Positions 1 to 9,036 of a stretch of 64,000 bases of DNA are shown here, one piece after another. Each line of letters opens with the position of its first letter. The stretch's first letter is position 1. The stretch is from Puniceibacterium sediminis (lineage in GTDB: Bacteria; Pseudomonadota; Alphaproteobacteria; Rhodobacterales; Rhodobacteraceae), in NCBI RefSeq assembly GCF_900188035.1, contig NZ_FZNN01000017.1, positions 41,080 through 105,079 of the forward strand, given 5' to 3'. The position numbers and the translations under genes were made by a program. A model generated the notes under the pieces. The model was given only the letters and a program-made list of their open reading frames with translations, was not told the DNA's origin and did not search any database.

Positions 1-553
1 CAAATGTGCCTAAGCTAGAGAATGCGGCGGCGACTGCGACTGCCAATACGAGTGAGCCTGCGCCTGCGATCAGCCGTCCCCAAAATTTCCAAAAGATTTT
101 GGGGACGGCTGATGCCAATTTCGTTAAAGAAAAAATATATGTGGCAATTGCGCAAAACATCACAATCCGTTGCCACGTAGCGCCGGGGGCTGCTATGAAC
201 TCTATTCCACCCAGCGCCGCGCGCCATCCCGGATAGATCCACAGCACTAGCGGAATGCCGATTGGATAGATCACCGCAAACCGCAATGCCCAATTGTACA
301 TACGCCAGTCGCGCGGCCAGCGGGCAACCCGGATCAGGGCGCGTCGATAAAGGCTGCCTGCGCGACCCGGCGCAAAAAGACGCCGCAGACGGGGACGGTA
401 AGTGTCAGATTCGATCAGGACGGCGGCTAGGATTGTTATCGCGAGGCTCAGCCAGGGCAGTATCGCCCAGACCCAACCACAGACATTGCCTACGACGGCG
501 CCGAGCGGACCGAGCGTTAAGCCGTAGATCGTTACTTTCGCCCGAATATCCAT
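1..553 (-). CDS. Unrecognised multi-spanning membrane protein (C-terminus outside the window)
   Basis: An open reading frame without a stop runs from an ATG at 553-551 to the left edge, at least 184 residues. It starts MDIRAKVTIYGLTLGPLGAV and holds about four hydrophobic stretches (roughly residues 8-45, 85-110, 120-145 and 160-182) separated by Arg-rich loops, as expected for an inner-membrane protein. An in-frame stop lies just upstream (580-578), and an AGGGG stretch about 11 bases before the ATG may be its ribosome site. The reading frame contains an 18-bp perfect inverted repeat near the edge (69-113). I do not recognise the family. It is transcribed in the same direction as its neighbour but begins only 59 bases from that gene's stop. 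Confidence 0.5.
   Translation of the reverse strand, partial: MDIRAKVTIYGLTLGPLGAVVGNVCGWVWAILPWLSLAITILAAVLIESDTYRPRLRRLFAPGRAGSLYRRALIRVARWPRDWRMYNWALRFAVIYPIGIPLVLWIYPGWRAALGGIEFIAAPGATWQRIVMFCAIATYIFSLTKLASAVPKIFWKFWGRLIAGAGSLVLAVAVAAAFSSLGTF
69..113. repeat. 18-bp perfect inverted repeat with a 9-base loop, inside a reading frame
   Basis: The arms at 69-86 and 96-113 are exact reverse complements (left arm ATCAGCCGTCCCCAAAAT) around TTCCAAAAG. The repeat lies inside the membrane-protein frame and keeps it open. A hairpin this long in coding DNA is unusual. It could be a small palindromic mobile element carried in frame, or chance conservation of a structured mRNA. Confidence 0.85.
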
Positions 554-611
554 GCCGTGCGCACCCCTGACCGCTGGTCAGAGTGGCGGCCCGATCTGCC
601 TGCGTCAAGCT

Positions 612-1589
612 TCAGAGCAACCCTGCCTTTTGTGCCGCGCGGTCGATGGCATCGACAATTGCCTGGGGTTGCGCATGGTGTGGCATGTGTCCGACGCCGG
701 GCAGGATGGTCAGGCGGCTGTTGGGCAGCAGCGCATGCAGCGGGCGCGAATGAATGTCGGGACCCACGGTGGTGTCGGCGCCGCCATGCACCAGTTCGAC
801 CGGCAGAGTGATGGTGGGGTAGCGTTTCGACATCGTGACCACGTGCGGGCGCAGGTTGTTCACCTGGCGGCTGTTGGCGCGCAGGGACGCGCGGCGCAGC
901 GTCAGGCGGGGGCCGACGTATTGTGCATAACCCGCAGGCACCGGGTTGGGCGCAAAGATATCGGCGACCACGGCGTTGACCTGCTCATTTCCGGCAAAGG
1001 CGGTGATGACGGGGGGCACGACCGCCCCGCCGATGGCAGAGCCCAGCAGGGTGTAGGAAAATTCCAGATCCCCGGGCCATGGCATGGTCGCGCCCGAAAC
1101 AATCACCAGCGCCGACGCCGGGTGGTCCAGCCCCCAGGCCATGGCGACCGCGCCGCCATAGGAGTGCCCCAACACGATGGGCCGCTTCACGCCCAGTTTC
1201 TGCGCTGCGGCCCAAAGCATGTCGGCCTGTTCTGCGGGGCTTTCGGCTGTCGCGTTGAACGCACCACCGTAGGCGTCCGATGCCCGGTCGGTATAGCCAA
1301 GGCCGGGGCGATCAAAGGCGATGACCCGGTAGCGGTCTTTGACCCGGTCGACAAAATCAAAGGTGAAATCACGCAGATTTCCGGACGCGCCGTGGATCAG
1401 CACCAGATCCGGCCCGGACCCGGTCACATAGGCATGTACCCGGCGCCCGTCACCCAGATCGAAAAACTGCCCGATGGGCGGCCAATTGCGCAGCGCCTCT
1501 GCCTCGCGCGTGGCGTTGCGCTGGCTGACCAGCGCAGAGCAGCCCGCCAGAAGGACCAGCGACAGAAAGATCAGGATACGGATACTCAT
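612..1589 (-). CDS. Alpha/beta-hydrolase lipoprotein
   Basis: A 325-residue protein with a lipoprotein signal: a hydrophobic N-terminus ending in the lipobox LAGC, with Cys17 as the lipidation site, so it is probably anchored on the periplasmic face of a membrane. The fold is alpha/beta hydrolase: an HG oxyanion motif at 66-67, the nucleophile elbow GHSYGG at 141-146 (Ser143), a late acidic residue in HGGADTT and a catalytic His in GVGHMPHH near the C-terminus. The substrate cannot be told from sequence; esterase, lipase or C-C hydrolase activity is possible. It lies 15 bp downstream of metA on the same strand and is probably co-transcribed with it. Confidence 0.85.
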   Translation of the reverse strand: MSIRILIFLSLVLLAGCSALVSQRNATREAEALRNWPPIGQFFDLGDGRRVHAYVTGSGPDLVLIHGASGNLRDFTFDFVDRVKDRYRVIAFDRPGLGYTDRASDAYGGAFNATAESPAEQADMLWAAAQKLGVKRPIVLGHSYGGAVAMAWGLDHPASALVIVSGATMPWPGDLEFSYTLLGSAIGGAVVPPVITAFAGNEQVNAVVADIFAPNPVPAGYAQYVGPRLTLRRASLRANSRQVNNLRPHVVTMSKRYPTITLPVELVHGGADTTVGPDIHSRPLHALLPNSRLTILPGVGHMPHHAQPQAIVDAIDRAAQKAGLL

Positions 1590-1604
1590 ACAGGCACCTT
1601 TGCG

Positions 1605-2546
1605 CTACTTGCGCAAATCGGTGCTTGCCTGGCCAATCTGCGTCATGTCGAAGGGAGTCGTCAGGTAGAGCTCGGAGACCCAGTTGCCATAGAGAAGATG
1701 CGCATGGCTGCGCCAGCGGTTCAGGGGCTTCTGGCTGGGATCGTCCGAGGGGTAGTAATTGGCGGGTACGTTGATCGGATTACCGGCTGCTACGTCGCGG
1801 TCGTATTCCTGTTTCAGCGTGTCGCTGTCGTATTCCAGGTGGTTGAAGATATAGAGTGCGCGGTGGTCGGTATCCTCGACCAGACAGGGGCCGGTGTCGT
1901 GGCTGTCGATCAGCACCGGCAGGCCTGCGGCCTCGATCTCGTCCCGGCGCAGTTCGGTCCAGCGGCTGACGGGGATCACCATGTCGTCGGAAAAGCCGCG
2001 CAGATAGGGTGAGGCGGCCGCAAGGTTCTGGTGACGTGCGCAGCCAAAGGCCTTGTGCGGCAGCAGGTGTTTGGGCACGCCGTGGAAATAGTTGATCATC
2101 GCCATGCCGCCCCAGCAGACGCCGAATGTCGAATGCACATGGGTCTGGGTCCAGTCGAACACCCGGGTGAGTTCATCCCAGTAGGTGACATCGGTATAAT
2201 CCAGATGTTCGATCGGGGCGCCGGTGATGATCAGGCCATCGAACTTCTCTCCGCTCGCCTCGACTTCGGAGAAGGGGCGGTAGAAGGCCTCCATGTGTTC
2301 GGCGGCGGTATTCTTGGTCTCGTGTTCGGACATGCGGATCAGGCTGAATTCGATCTGCAGCGGGTTCGCGCCGATGAGCCGGGCGAACTGGGTTTCCGTC
2401 TGGATCTTCTTGGGCATGAGGTTGAGCAGGCCGATGCGGATGGGCCGGATGTCCTGATGGGATGCGGCATCCTCGGGCATGACCATGACACCTTCGCGCG
2501 ACAGAACGGCGTAGGCGGGCAGGTCGGAGGGCAGCTTGATCGGCAT
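1605..2546 (-). CDS. metA: Homoserine O-acyltransferase (MetA family), predicted acetyl-CoA specific
   Basis: A 313-residue member of the MetA family, which acylates L-homoserine as the first committed step of methionine synthesis in the cytoplasm. The catalytic Cys lies in FGVCWGG (Cys144), and the His/Glu pair in FNHLEYD (His236, Glu238). The substrate-pocket motif reads TGAPIE. In this family a Glu at this place (Glu111 of Bacillus cereus, here Glu113) goes with acetyl-CoA use, and Gly (E. coli) with succinyl-CoA. I therefore infer homoserine O-acetyltransferase (MetAA). The 134-bp leader holds a GCGGCT/AGCCGC hairpin, but I do not see a SAM-II riboswitch consensus in it. The hydrolase gene follows immediately. 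Confidence 0.95.
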   Translation of the reverse strand: MPIKLPSDLPAYAVLSREGVMVMPEDAASHQDIRPIRIGLLNLMPKKIQTETQFARLIGANPLQIEFSLIRMSEHETKNTAAEHMEAFYRPFSEVEASGEKFDGLIITGAPIEHLDYTDVTYWDELTRVFDWTQTHVHSTFGVCWGGMAMINYFHGVPKHLLPHKAFGCARHQNLAAASPYLRGFSDDMVIPVSRWTELRRDEIEAAGLPVLIDSHDTGPCLVEDTDHRALYIFNHLEYDSDTLKQEYDRDVAAGNPINVPANYYPSDDPSQKPLNRWRSHAHLLYGNWVSELYLTTPFDMTQIGQASTDLRK

Positions 2547-2680
2547 CTTGGGATCCTTGCATATCGGCGGGTCAGAGATAGGTCAGAGCGGCGGCTATCA
2601 CAAGCCGCGGGCGTATTGGGTGGTTGACGGGAGGTAAGTAAGCGCCGCGCCAGATGCTACGTCCGACCGCCGGGCGCTGG

Positions 2681-3544
2681 TCAGCCTTGCCGGGAAAGCG
2701 CCTGAGCGATCACCGCCTCGAATCCCTGCTGGGTGCTGACATCGGCCAGATCGGACGCCTCGACCGTGATGCCCCAGTTGCGCGCCATGGCTTCGTAGCG
2801 CGGCTGGCGGTGGGCGAGGGCCTGAGCGTAGGTCCAGCGGATAAAGGCATCGGGGTCCACATCCGTTTCGGCGCAGTTGTTCAGCGCCAGGTATTCCGTC
2901 CAGACCCGCATCAGGAATTCCGGCTGATAGGCCATCGGCTTGGGCGCGCGGTCGAACCGGCGGATCAATTCTTCGGTATGTGCCTCGGTGCCACGGATCC
3001 AGACCATCAGGCAGTGGCGCGACAGTTCCGACAGGATCGGATCGGCGGGATCGTCGGCATCGACCCATTCACAGATCGACCCACCGGTGTCGCAGACGAA
3101 ATGCGGATAGCCATAGAGTTCTTCGGCCCGGTCGATGAAATAGCCGGTGTCCAGCAGCGCCTGCTTTTCGGCGCGGGCGAACTGATCCTGTCGGCGCTGA
3201 TAGGAGCTGATCGGCAGGCCGCCCCGGGCCTCATCCCCCGGTTTGCCCAGATAGGCCGACACGGCGGCAAGGTTGTCAAAGGTGATGTTCGATCCGATGT
3301 GGATCGAATCGCTCATCAGCAGGTCGCGCAGGAAGGGCACCTTCATCGCCTGCAGCTTGGCGTTGTCGGCGATATATTCGCCCATGTAGCGGGTGCCGAT
3401 GCGGTAATCGATCGAGTAGTGAAACCAGTCGCCGCGTTTGCGCAGCATGTCGGATACATGCGTCTTGCCCAGACCCGACATGGCAAACAGAAGAACGCGC
3501 TTGCGGGGCGCGGAAAGCCAGGCATCGGCAGAGTCATAGAGCAT
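2681..3544 (-). CDS. P-loop ATPase/kinase-like protein, function unknown
   Basis: A 287-residue protein starting MLYDSADAWLSAPRKRVLLF. A Walker A loop, AMSGLGKT, lies at 21-28 directly after a hydrophobic strand, so it should bind ATP or GTP. A later segment, FVCDTGGSICEWVD, may hold the Walker B or switch acid. No membrane segments are seen. Homologous ATPases of this size are common in Rhodobacteraceae, but I know of no assigned role. I chose the ATG at 3544-3542; the frame stays open far upstream, but that part lies inside the DMT gene. It follows the DMT-family transporter on the same strand after 59 bp, so the two may form an operon. Confidence 0.75.
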   Translation of the reverse strand: MLYDSADAWLSAPRKRVLLFAMSGLGKTHVSDMLRKRGDWFHYSIDYRIGTRYMGEYIADNAKLQAMKVPFLRDLLMSDSIHIGSNITFDNLAAVSAYLGKPGDEARGGLPISSYQRRQDQFARAEKQALLDTGYFIDRAEELYGYPHFVCDTGGSICEWVDADDPADPILSELSRHCLMVWIRGTEAHTEELIRRFDRAPKPMAYQPEFLMRVWTEYLALNNCAETDVDPDAFIRWTYAQALAHRQPRYEAMARNWGITVEASDLADVSTQQGFEAVIAQALSRQG

Positions 3545-3603
3545 TGGAGGCGCGCCTTTGGTCAGAGTGTGTGACCTGTTGGTAGCCAGAGCGCGCGGTG
3601 GCG

Positions 3604-4527
3604 TCAAACGTTCCGCTTGGCCCTGTGCCTGATCCTTTGGAAGATTCGCCCGTCGATCACCAGCAACCCCAGCACGAGCAGGGCAAACCCGCCGTAGGCG
3701 GCGTGCGACAGTGCCTCGCCCCTTACAAGCGCGCCGAGGGTGATGGCAACCGGCGGGATCAGCAGTGTCACCAGCATGAGGTTGCCGCTGCCCGCCATGG
3801 CCAGCACGCGGTAGTAGAGAAGATAGGCCAGCGCCGTGGCGATGCCGGCGTAATAGCCGATGGAAACCCATGTTTCGGGGAGCAGGGACAGGCTGGGCAC
3901 ACCTTCGAACCAGAGTGTGAGGGGTGCCATGATCAGGGTCGAAGCGGTCAGCATCCCGGCTGCGGCTATTTGGGGGCGCACGCCGCGCAGGGTGCTGCGC
4001 GCCCACGCCCCGGCGCAGGCATAGGACAGGGTGCCCGCCAGCACGGCCAACTGCGCAAGCGAGGTGATGTCGAAAGAGTGCAGCGCGCCGGGGCCGATGG
4101 CGATGGCCACCCCGGCAAAGCCGATCATGACGCCGGTGGCCTTGCGCGCGCTCAGCCGTTCATCGGCAAAGACCAGCGCCGCGACCAGCACGCCAAAGAT
4201 CGCCGTGGCGGCATTGAAGATGGACGTCAGCCCGCTGGGGATATGCAACTGCCCCCAGGCCATCAGGGAAAACGGGATGGCGTTGTTGAGCAGCCCCATG
4301 ATCAGGAAAGCGCCCCAGATCCGGGGATCGCGGGGCAGGGACATCCGGCGCAGGGCGATAAAGATCCAGAGCACGGCCATGGCCCAGAAGGTACGGTGCA
4401 GCACGGATGTCAGCGGCCCGATTTCGTCCAGGGCCGTGCGAATGGACAGGAACGAGCCGCCCCAGATCAGGGCCAGAAGGGCGAGTTCAGCCCAGGCGCG
4501 GGCAGAGAGCGAGGTTTGCTGTGTCAT
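3604..4527 (-). CDS. DMT superfamily (EamA) permease
   Basis: A 307-residue integral membrane protein with about ten hydrophobic helices in two EamA repeats. The N-terminus contains LALIWGGSFLSIRTAL, and the second repeat contains GIATALAYLLYYRVLA, both typical of drug/metabolite transporters of the RhaT/EamA type. Proteins of this type usually export amino acids or other small metabolites, and the substrate is not predictable here. The ATPase gene lies 59 bp downstream. The spacer upstream of its start holds the terminator of the next minus-strand gene, so this gene should have its own promoter in the short gap near 4528-4592. Confidence 0.9.
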   Translation of the reverse strand: MTQQTSLSARAWAELALLALIWGGSFLSIRTALDEIGPLTSVLHRTFWAMAVLWIFIALRRMSLPRDPRIWGAFLIMGLLNNAIPFSLMAWGQLHIPSGLTSIFNAATAIFGVLVAALVFADERLSARKATGVMIGFAGVAIAIGPGALHSFDITSLAQLAVLAGTLSYACAGAWARSTLRGVRPQIAAAGMLTASTLIMAPLTLWFEGVPSLSLLPETWVSIGYYAGIATALAYLLYYRVLAMAGSGNLMLVTLLIPPVAITLGALVRGEALSHAAYGGFALLVLGLLVIDGRIFQRIRHRAKRNV

Positions 4528-4592
4528 TCCCGGGTTCTATGCCAAACCGGTTGATCTGTGCGACCCGGATCTTGCGGCAATAGTGTTGGCGC

Positions 4593-4627
4593 AAAAAAAG
4601 ACCGCCCGGCACGAGGGCTGGGCGGTC
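4593..4627 (-). terminator. Rho-independent terminator of the FadL-like porin gene
   Basis: On the minus strand the stem GACCGCCC pairs with GGGCGGTC (4627-4620 with 4607-4600), followed by seven T residues (4599-4593). It lies about 24 bases past the porin stop codon. Confidence 0.9.
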
Positions 4628-4650
4628 CATTTGTTCATCTCAGAATTGTA

Positions 4651-5796
4651 TCAGAACTTGTAAGCGATCTTGACGCCAAGGCCGACGGCCGAGTTGTTTT
4701 CGAAATCGGCGCGGGCCACATCGGGGGTGCCGGTTTCAGGCTGCGCATCGCCCAGCCAGATATAGCTGATCCCGCTCGACAGGGTCAGGCTGTCTGTCAC
4801 GCTGTAGGATCCGCCCAGTGTCACGCTGGTATAGCCGGTGGACGGGGCCAGCGGTGATACCAGCTTGTCGCCAGCGGCTTCGTAGGCGACGGCGATCGAA
4901 CCAGAGAACTGGTCGTTGAACCGGCGACCGACGCCAACACGGTAAGTGGTGGTATCTTCAAGGTCGATCAGGCCGCTGCCGACCACGGTCACGAACTGCT
5001 CTGAATCAAGCTTGAACTGCGAATGCTTGACGTAACGCACCGAACCGAAAAGCAGCGTGTCAGCGGCGATACCGGTCTGGAATTCGAGGTTCCAGCTTTC
5101 GGGCAGATCGACGTCTGTCGTGGAAGAGCCGTTCAGCAGGGGCATCGCGGGCGCGGGGCCGGGGCCGTCGGGATCGACCAGCGGGCCGCTTTCCGTCGTC
5201 TTGAAGTCATGGGTGATTTTCGAATTGTAGGTCAGTGCCACGCGCAGCGCGATATCGGGACGCTCATAGGCACCGCCGAGCACATAGCCATAGGCGCCGT
5301 TGCTCTTGAGGTTCAGATCGTAGCCGTTGACTGCGCCATAAGCGGCGCCGCGCAGCTGGATATCACCGTCGGCCTGGGAATGACGTAGGCCGCCGAAAGC
5401 GCTGAAATTCGGGTTGAACTGATATTTCAGCAGGGCAGTGATCGCGGTGTTGGAGGCTTCCGCAGTGGTTCCGCCCAGCATCGGATTGCCGTCTTCATAG
5501 GCAATGTCCGCGCCATAAGGACGGTCGATGATCAGCGCCGCCGACAGCGTGTCGCTGAACTGCATCTTGATCGCGGCGCTGGGTAGCCAGAAAGAACTGG
5601 CGACGTTGTCGATGTCCGCCACAAGGGTCCGGCTGGTGCCAGTGACCGATGGCGAAACAAAGCCGAACGAAAGTTCAGCATGGTTGCCTTTTTCATAAAG
5701 CACCATCGCGGATTGCGTCGTGCGTTCGATGCCGCCCGCCGAAGCGGTCCCCGCAGCAAGGGCAAGCGCGGAAGCGCCAACCAGTATTTTATTCAT
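4651..5796 (-). CDS. Outer-membrane FadL/OmpP1-type transport protein
   Basis: A 381-residue beta-barrel protein. The signal peptide MNKILVGASALALAAGTASA ends in an AxA cleavage site, and the mature part consists of alternating amphipathic strands ending in a C-terminal Phe (IAYKF), the usual outer-membrane assembly signal. Its length and strand pattern match the FadL/TodX/OmpP1 family, which takes up long-chain fatty acids and other hydrophobic compounds. The N-terminal hatch (GGIERTTQSAMVLYEKGN) fits this family. The gene is a single unit, with a strong terminator downstream and an AT-rich 108-bp upstream spacer. A second, clearer FadL homologue lies at 10057-11331. Confidence 0.8.
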   Translation of the reverse strand: MNKILVGASALALAAGTASAGGIERTTQSAMVLYEKGNHAELSFGFVSPSVTGTSRTLVADIDNVASSFWLPSAAIKMQFSDTLSAALIIDRPYGADIAYEDGNPMLGGTTAEASNTAITALLKYQFNPNFSAFGGLRHSQADGDIQLRGAAYGAVNGYDLNLKSNGAYGYVLGGAYERPDIALRVALTYNSKITHDFKTTESGPLVDPDGPGPAPAMPLLNGSSTTDVDLPESWNLEFQTGIAADTLLFGSVRYVKHSQFKLDSEQFVTVVGSGLIDLEDTTTYRVGVGRRFNDQFSGSIAVAYEAAGDKLVSPLAPSTGYTSVTLGGSYSVTDSLTLSSGISYIWLGDAQPETGTPDVARADFENNSAVGLGVKIAYKF

Positions 5797-5904
5797 GTTG
5801 TCCTCATCCCTGAAAAAAGTCTCTCCTCAGCCCGGACGCTACATCGGTTCGGTCACCATTCAATCTTTGACTTAGCGTCACATCGGCGACAGGGACGCGT
5901 GACG

Positions 5905-6774
5905 TTACGTTCCAGCCACACCTCGCGTTTCATGCAGGATGTTGAAGTAGTTCGCGGCGAAAATAATTGCTGCACCCAGAAAGACATAAGGGTCCAACGG
6001 TTCGGCATAGATCAGCATCGCCAGGATCGCGATCACTGGCAGGCGCACGAAATCAATGGGCATCACAACCGTGGCGGGGGCGATGCGCAGTGCCGTCGTC
6101 AGGCAGAAATGCGCCACCAGCCCGGCACAGCCGATCACCACGATCCAGGGCCAGTTCGCGGCACTGGGCAAGGCGATATCGCCGTCAAAACCCGCACAGA
6201 TCAGACCAAAGGCTGCCTGCATGACGGTTAGGTAAAAAAGGATGCAGGTGATCGTTTCGGTCCGTGTCAGGCGGCGGGTGAATACCGCTGACAGGGCAAA
6301 TGCGACGGCAGCGCCGGCGGCGGCCAGCAGCCCGGTATCAATGGTTTCCGGGCTGGGGCGCGCGACGATCAGGATGCCGATAAAGCCGAACACTGCGGAT
6401 ATGGCCCGTGTCCGCGTCAGCCGTTCGCCCAGCACCAGCGGTGACAGGACCATGACCCAGAGTGGTGCGGTGAACTCGAGCGCAAAGACCTGTGCCAGGG
6501 GAATCACCGTGATGGCGAAGAACCACAGGTTTTGCCCGGTGAAATGGCTGATGTTGCGGATCAGGTGCAGGCCAAGGCTGCGGGTGGTGATCTGGCTGCG
6601 CGTGCCCGCCAGGGTCGCAACCGTCAGCACCAGCGTCAGGCCGATCAGGCTGCGGTACATCATGATCTCGAATGTATCGAGATCGAGGCTGACCGCGCGG
6701 CCCGCCACCGCCATTGAGGTAAAGGACAGGATCGCCCCGATCATCCAGAGGCTGGCGCGCAGGGTGTCGCTCAT
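5905..6774 (-). CDS. DMT superfamily (EamA) permease
   Basis: A 289-residue, ten-helix EamA transporter starting MSDTLRASLWMIGAILSF. Two EamA repeats can be seen, the first around FEIMMYRSLIGLTLVL and the second around LGAAIIFAANYF near the C-terminus. The substrate is unknown; it resembles transporters annotated as S-adenosylmethionine or metabolite exporters. The frame is open upstream to 6822, but the ATG at 6774 begins at the first hydrophobic segment. A seven-codon mini-frame (MSLNSNT, ATG at 6794) sits behind a GGAG and ends in an ATGA overlap with this start, which could couple translation. Confidence 0.85.
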   Translation of the reverse strand: MSDTLRASLWMIGAILSFTSMAVAGRAVSLDLDTFEIMMYRSLIGLTLVLTVATLAGTRSQITTRSLGLHLIRNISHFTGQNLWFFAITVIPLAQVFALEFTAPLWVMVLSPLVLGERLTRTRAISAVFGFIGILIVARPSPETIDTGLLAAAGAAVAFALSAVFTRRLTRTETITCILFYLTVMQAAFGLICAGFDGDIALPSAANWPWIVVIGCAGLVAHFCLTTALRIAPATVVMPIDFVRLPVIAILAMLIYAEPLDPYVFLGAAIIFAANYFNILHETRGVAGT

Positions 6775-6856
6775 GTGTTCGAATTCAGGGACATTTCGGG
6801 GGCTCCTACTCCTGCCAAGCATCTGCCGTTAACCAGCAGGGATTGGCAAGACGGGA

Positions 6857-7129
6857 TCAGGCCTCGGTGATCTTGTAATCGCGCGTTATGCCATTGGTCA
6901 CGCCGAACCATGCGCTGGCACGGGTGCGGGCCTGATGGGCGTCGAACGCCGCCTGATTGATGAAGAGTTCCGACACTGCAAAGGTGCCCGGCTGCGTTTC
7001 GACCACTTCGAATTCCAGACAGCCGGGCTCTGCGCGGGTCAGAGCAATGTGGTCGGGCAGGGCGTCGCGTACCTTTTGCTGCTGGTCGGGGGCGCAGGTC
7101 AGGGTGCCGGTCAGATGGATCATGGACAT
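6857..7129 (-). CDS. ABM-domain (putative quinol monooxygenase) protein
   Basis: A 90-residue protein starting MSMIHLTGTLTCAPDQQQ, matching the antibiotic biosynthesis monooxygenase (ABM) fold. It shows the usual core: a first strand, a helix ending in LTRAEPGCLEFEV, then FAVSELFINQAAFDAHQ, with the conserved ELF-xNQAAFDAH segment. Members are small dimeric ferredoxin-like enzymes or stress proteins, and most have no known substrate. The frame is open a further 22 codons upstream, but those residues are not family-like, so I chose the ATG at 7129. No strong ribosome site is seen. It lies just upstream of the DMT gene on the same strand. Confidence 0.8.
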   Translation of the reverse strand: MSMIHLTGTLTCAPDQQQKVRDALPDHIALTRAEPGCLEFEVVETQPGTFAVSELFINQAAFDAHQARTRASAWFGVTNGITRDYKITEA

Positions 7130-7227
7130 ATCTGATTGCTCAACTCTGGATCGGAAGAATGGTCCACCAAGCGCGTTCGAGGGAGGTTTTCGCAAGCTGT
7201 CAGTCCGAAAACCCCCTTAGCTCTTGC

Positions 7228-8790
7228 TCATTCCCACTCGATCGTGCCGGGAGGCTTGGAGGTCACGTCATAGGTGACACGGTTGATGCCTTTGACCTCG
7301 TTTATGATGCGGGTCGCGGTTTCGCCCAGGAATTCATGGGTGAAGGGATAATAATCCGCCGTCATGCCATCGACGCTGTTCACGGCGCGCAGGGCACAGG
7401 CGAAATCATAGGTCCGCCCGTCGCCCATCACGCCGACTGTGCGCACCGGGAGAATCGCGACAAAGGCCTGCCAGATTTCGTCATAAAGCCCGTGCTTGCG
7501 GATCTGGTCGATATAGACCGCGTCCGCCTTGCGCAGGATTTCCAGCTTTTCGCGCGTGATCTCTCCGGGGCAGCGGATGGCCAGACCCGGTCCGGGGAAG
7601 GGGTGACGTCCGATGAAGCTGTCGGGCAGGCCAAGTTCGCGACCCAATGCGCGCACTTCGTCCTTGAACAGTTCGCGCAGGGGTTCGACCAGCTTGAGGC
7701 CCATCTTTTCCGGCAGGCCGCCGACATTGTGGTGGCTCTTGATCGTGACGGAGGGGCCGCCGCTGAAGGAGACCGATTCGATCACGTCGGGATAAAGCGT
7801 GCCCTGAGCGAGGAATTCCGCGCCTTCGATCTGGTTGGCGTACTTCTGGAAGACGTCGATGAACAATCCACCGATGATCTTGCGCTTGGTCTCGGGGTCG
7901 CTGACGCCGTCAAGCTTGCCAAGGAACAGCTCGGATTCATCGGCGTGGATCAGGGGCAGGTTGTAATGTTCGCGGAACATGGTGACGACTTCGGTCGCCT
8001 CGTTCAGACGCAGCAACCCGTGGTCGACAAAGACGCAGGTAAGTTGATCGCCGATCGCCTCGTGCAGGAGGATTGCGGCGACAGAGCTGTCGACGCCGCC
8101 GGACAGCGCGCAGATTACCTTTTTGTTGCCGACCTGATCGCGGATCTTGCGGATCGCCTCTTCGCGGTAGGCTTCCATCGTCCAGTCGCCGGTGAACCCG
8201 GCATCCTTTACGAAGTTTTCGTATAATGTGCGGCCGTTCGGGGTGTGATGCACCTCGGGGTGGAACTGCACGGCGTAGAACCGGCGGTCGAGGTCAGCGG
8301 TGATGGCGAAAGGCGCGTTGGGGGAGGTGCCATAGACCTTGAACCCGGGTGCGATTTTCGACACGTGGTCGCCGTGGCTCATCCAGACCTGTTCGCGCTG
8401 TTCGAGGAACCATCCGTTGAGCAGGTCAATCCTGTCTTCGGTCGGGGTCACATAGGCGCGGCCGAATTCGGCGGTGCCGTGGCCACGTTCAACATGCCCG
8501 CCAAGCATGTGCATCATGACCTGCTGGCCATAACAGATGCCCAGAACCGGAACGCCGAGTTCGAAAACTTCGGCCGGGGGCTGTGGTGCGCCGTCGTCAA
8601 AGACCGAGGACGGCCCCCCGGACAGGATCACCGCCTTGGGTGCGAAGTCGGCCAGAAAGGCGGGCGTCACGGCGTTGAAAGGGTGAATTTCGCAATAGAC
8701 ATTGAGTTCACGCAGGCGGCGCGCGATGAGCTGCGTCACCTGACTGCCAAAGTCTATGATTAACAGGCGGTCATGCTGGGTTTGGGTCAT
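7228..8790 (-). CDS. guaA: GMP synthase (glutamine-hydrolysing)
   Basis: A 520-residue GMP synthase, which aminates XMP to GMP with glutamine and ATP in the cytoplasm. The N-terminal class I glutamine amidotransferase domain (about 8-200) has the oxyanion motif SGGPSSV, the catalytic Cys86 in GICYGQQ and the His177/Glu179 pair in FHPEV. The ATP pyrophosphatase domain has the PP loop SGGVDSS at 230-236. The C-terminal dimerisation domain ends in the conserved PPGTIEWE. Length and domains are complete. It appears to be a single-gene unit, with 98 bp before the downstream ABM gene. Confidence 0.98.
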   Translation of the reverse strand: MTQTQHDRLLIIDFGSQVTQLIARRLRELNVYCEIHPFNAVTPAFLADFAPKAVILSGGPSSVFDDGAPQPPAEVFELGVPVLGICYGQQVMMHMLGGHVERGHGTAEFGRAYVTPTEDRIDLLNGWFLEQREQVWMSHGDHVSKIAPGFKVYGTSPNAPFAITADLDRRFYAVQFHPEVHHTPNGRTLYENFVKDAGFTGDWTMEAYREEAIRKIRDQVGNKKVICALSGGVDSSVAAILLHEAIGDQLTCVFVDHGLLRLNEATEVVTMFREHYNLPLIHADESELFLGKLDGVSDPETKRKIIGGLFIDVFQKYANQIEGAEFLAQGTLYPDVIESVSFSGGPSVTIKSHHNVGGLPEKMGLKLVEPLRELFKDEVRALGRELGLPDSFIGRHPFPGPGLAIRCPGEITREKLEILRKADAVYIDQIRKHGLYDEIWQAFVAILPVRTVGVMGDGRTYDFACALRAVNSVDGMTADYYPFTHEFLGETATRIINEVKGINRVTYDVTSKPPGTIEWE

Positions 8791-8940
8791 ATCTGCCCAT
8801 TAGGGCCAAGCGGGACGCGGCGCAAGAGGACTGTGGTCATTGCAGTGAATCCAGCAGAGGCGTTGCGCCGTAGCATGCGCGCTGTGGACAGGATCAAAAC
8901 GCCACTGGCGGGCATGGTTCAGGGAAAATGAAAACGGACC

Positions 8941-9007
8941 TTCGCCAGTCTTCATCTGCCCAAAAATACACCGGGGGTGACGGCGCAGGCGGTAGGGGCG
9001 GCGCCCC
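8941..9007 (-). repeat. Intergenic hairpin plus TATTTTTGG motif (copy 1 of a dispersed family)
   Basis: In the 246-bp spacer between guaA and the carbonic anhydrase gene, the minus strand reads a GGGGC-GCC-GCCCC hairpin (9007-8995), then about 25 bases on TGTATTTTTGGGCAGATGAAG. Related copies lie at 34293-34351 and 51330-51378. I see no gene in this spacer. Confidence 0.6.
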
Positions 9008-9036
9008 ATGCCGCCCGCGCCGTTTGGCGGGTCGTT

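Noticed and set aside
552..2012. A 486-codon plus-strand open frame
   Set aside because: It runs antisense to the alpha/beta-hydrolase and metA genes, has shadow-type composition and no recognisable domain.
2547..2680. SAM-II or SAM/SAH riboswitch in the metA leader
   Set aside because: A short GCGGCT/AGCCGC hairpin is present, but none of the invariant words of either aptamer could be found.
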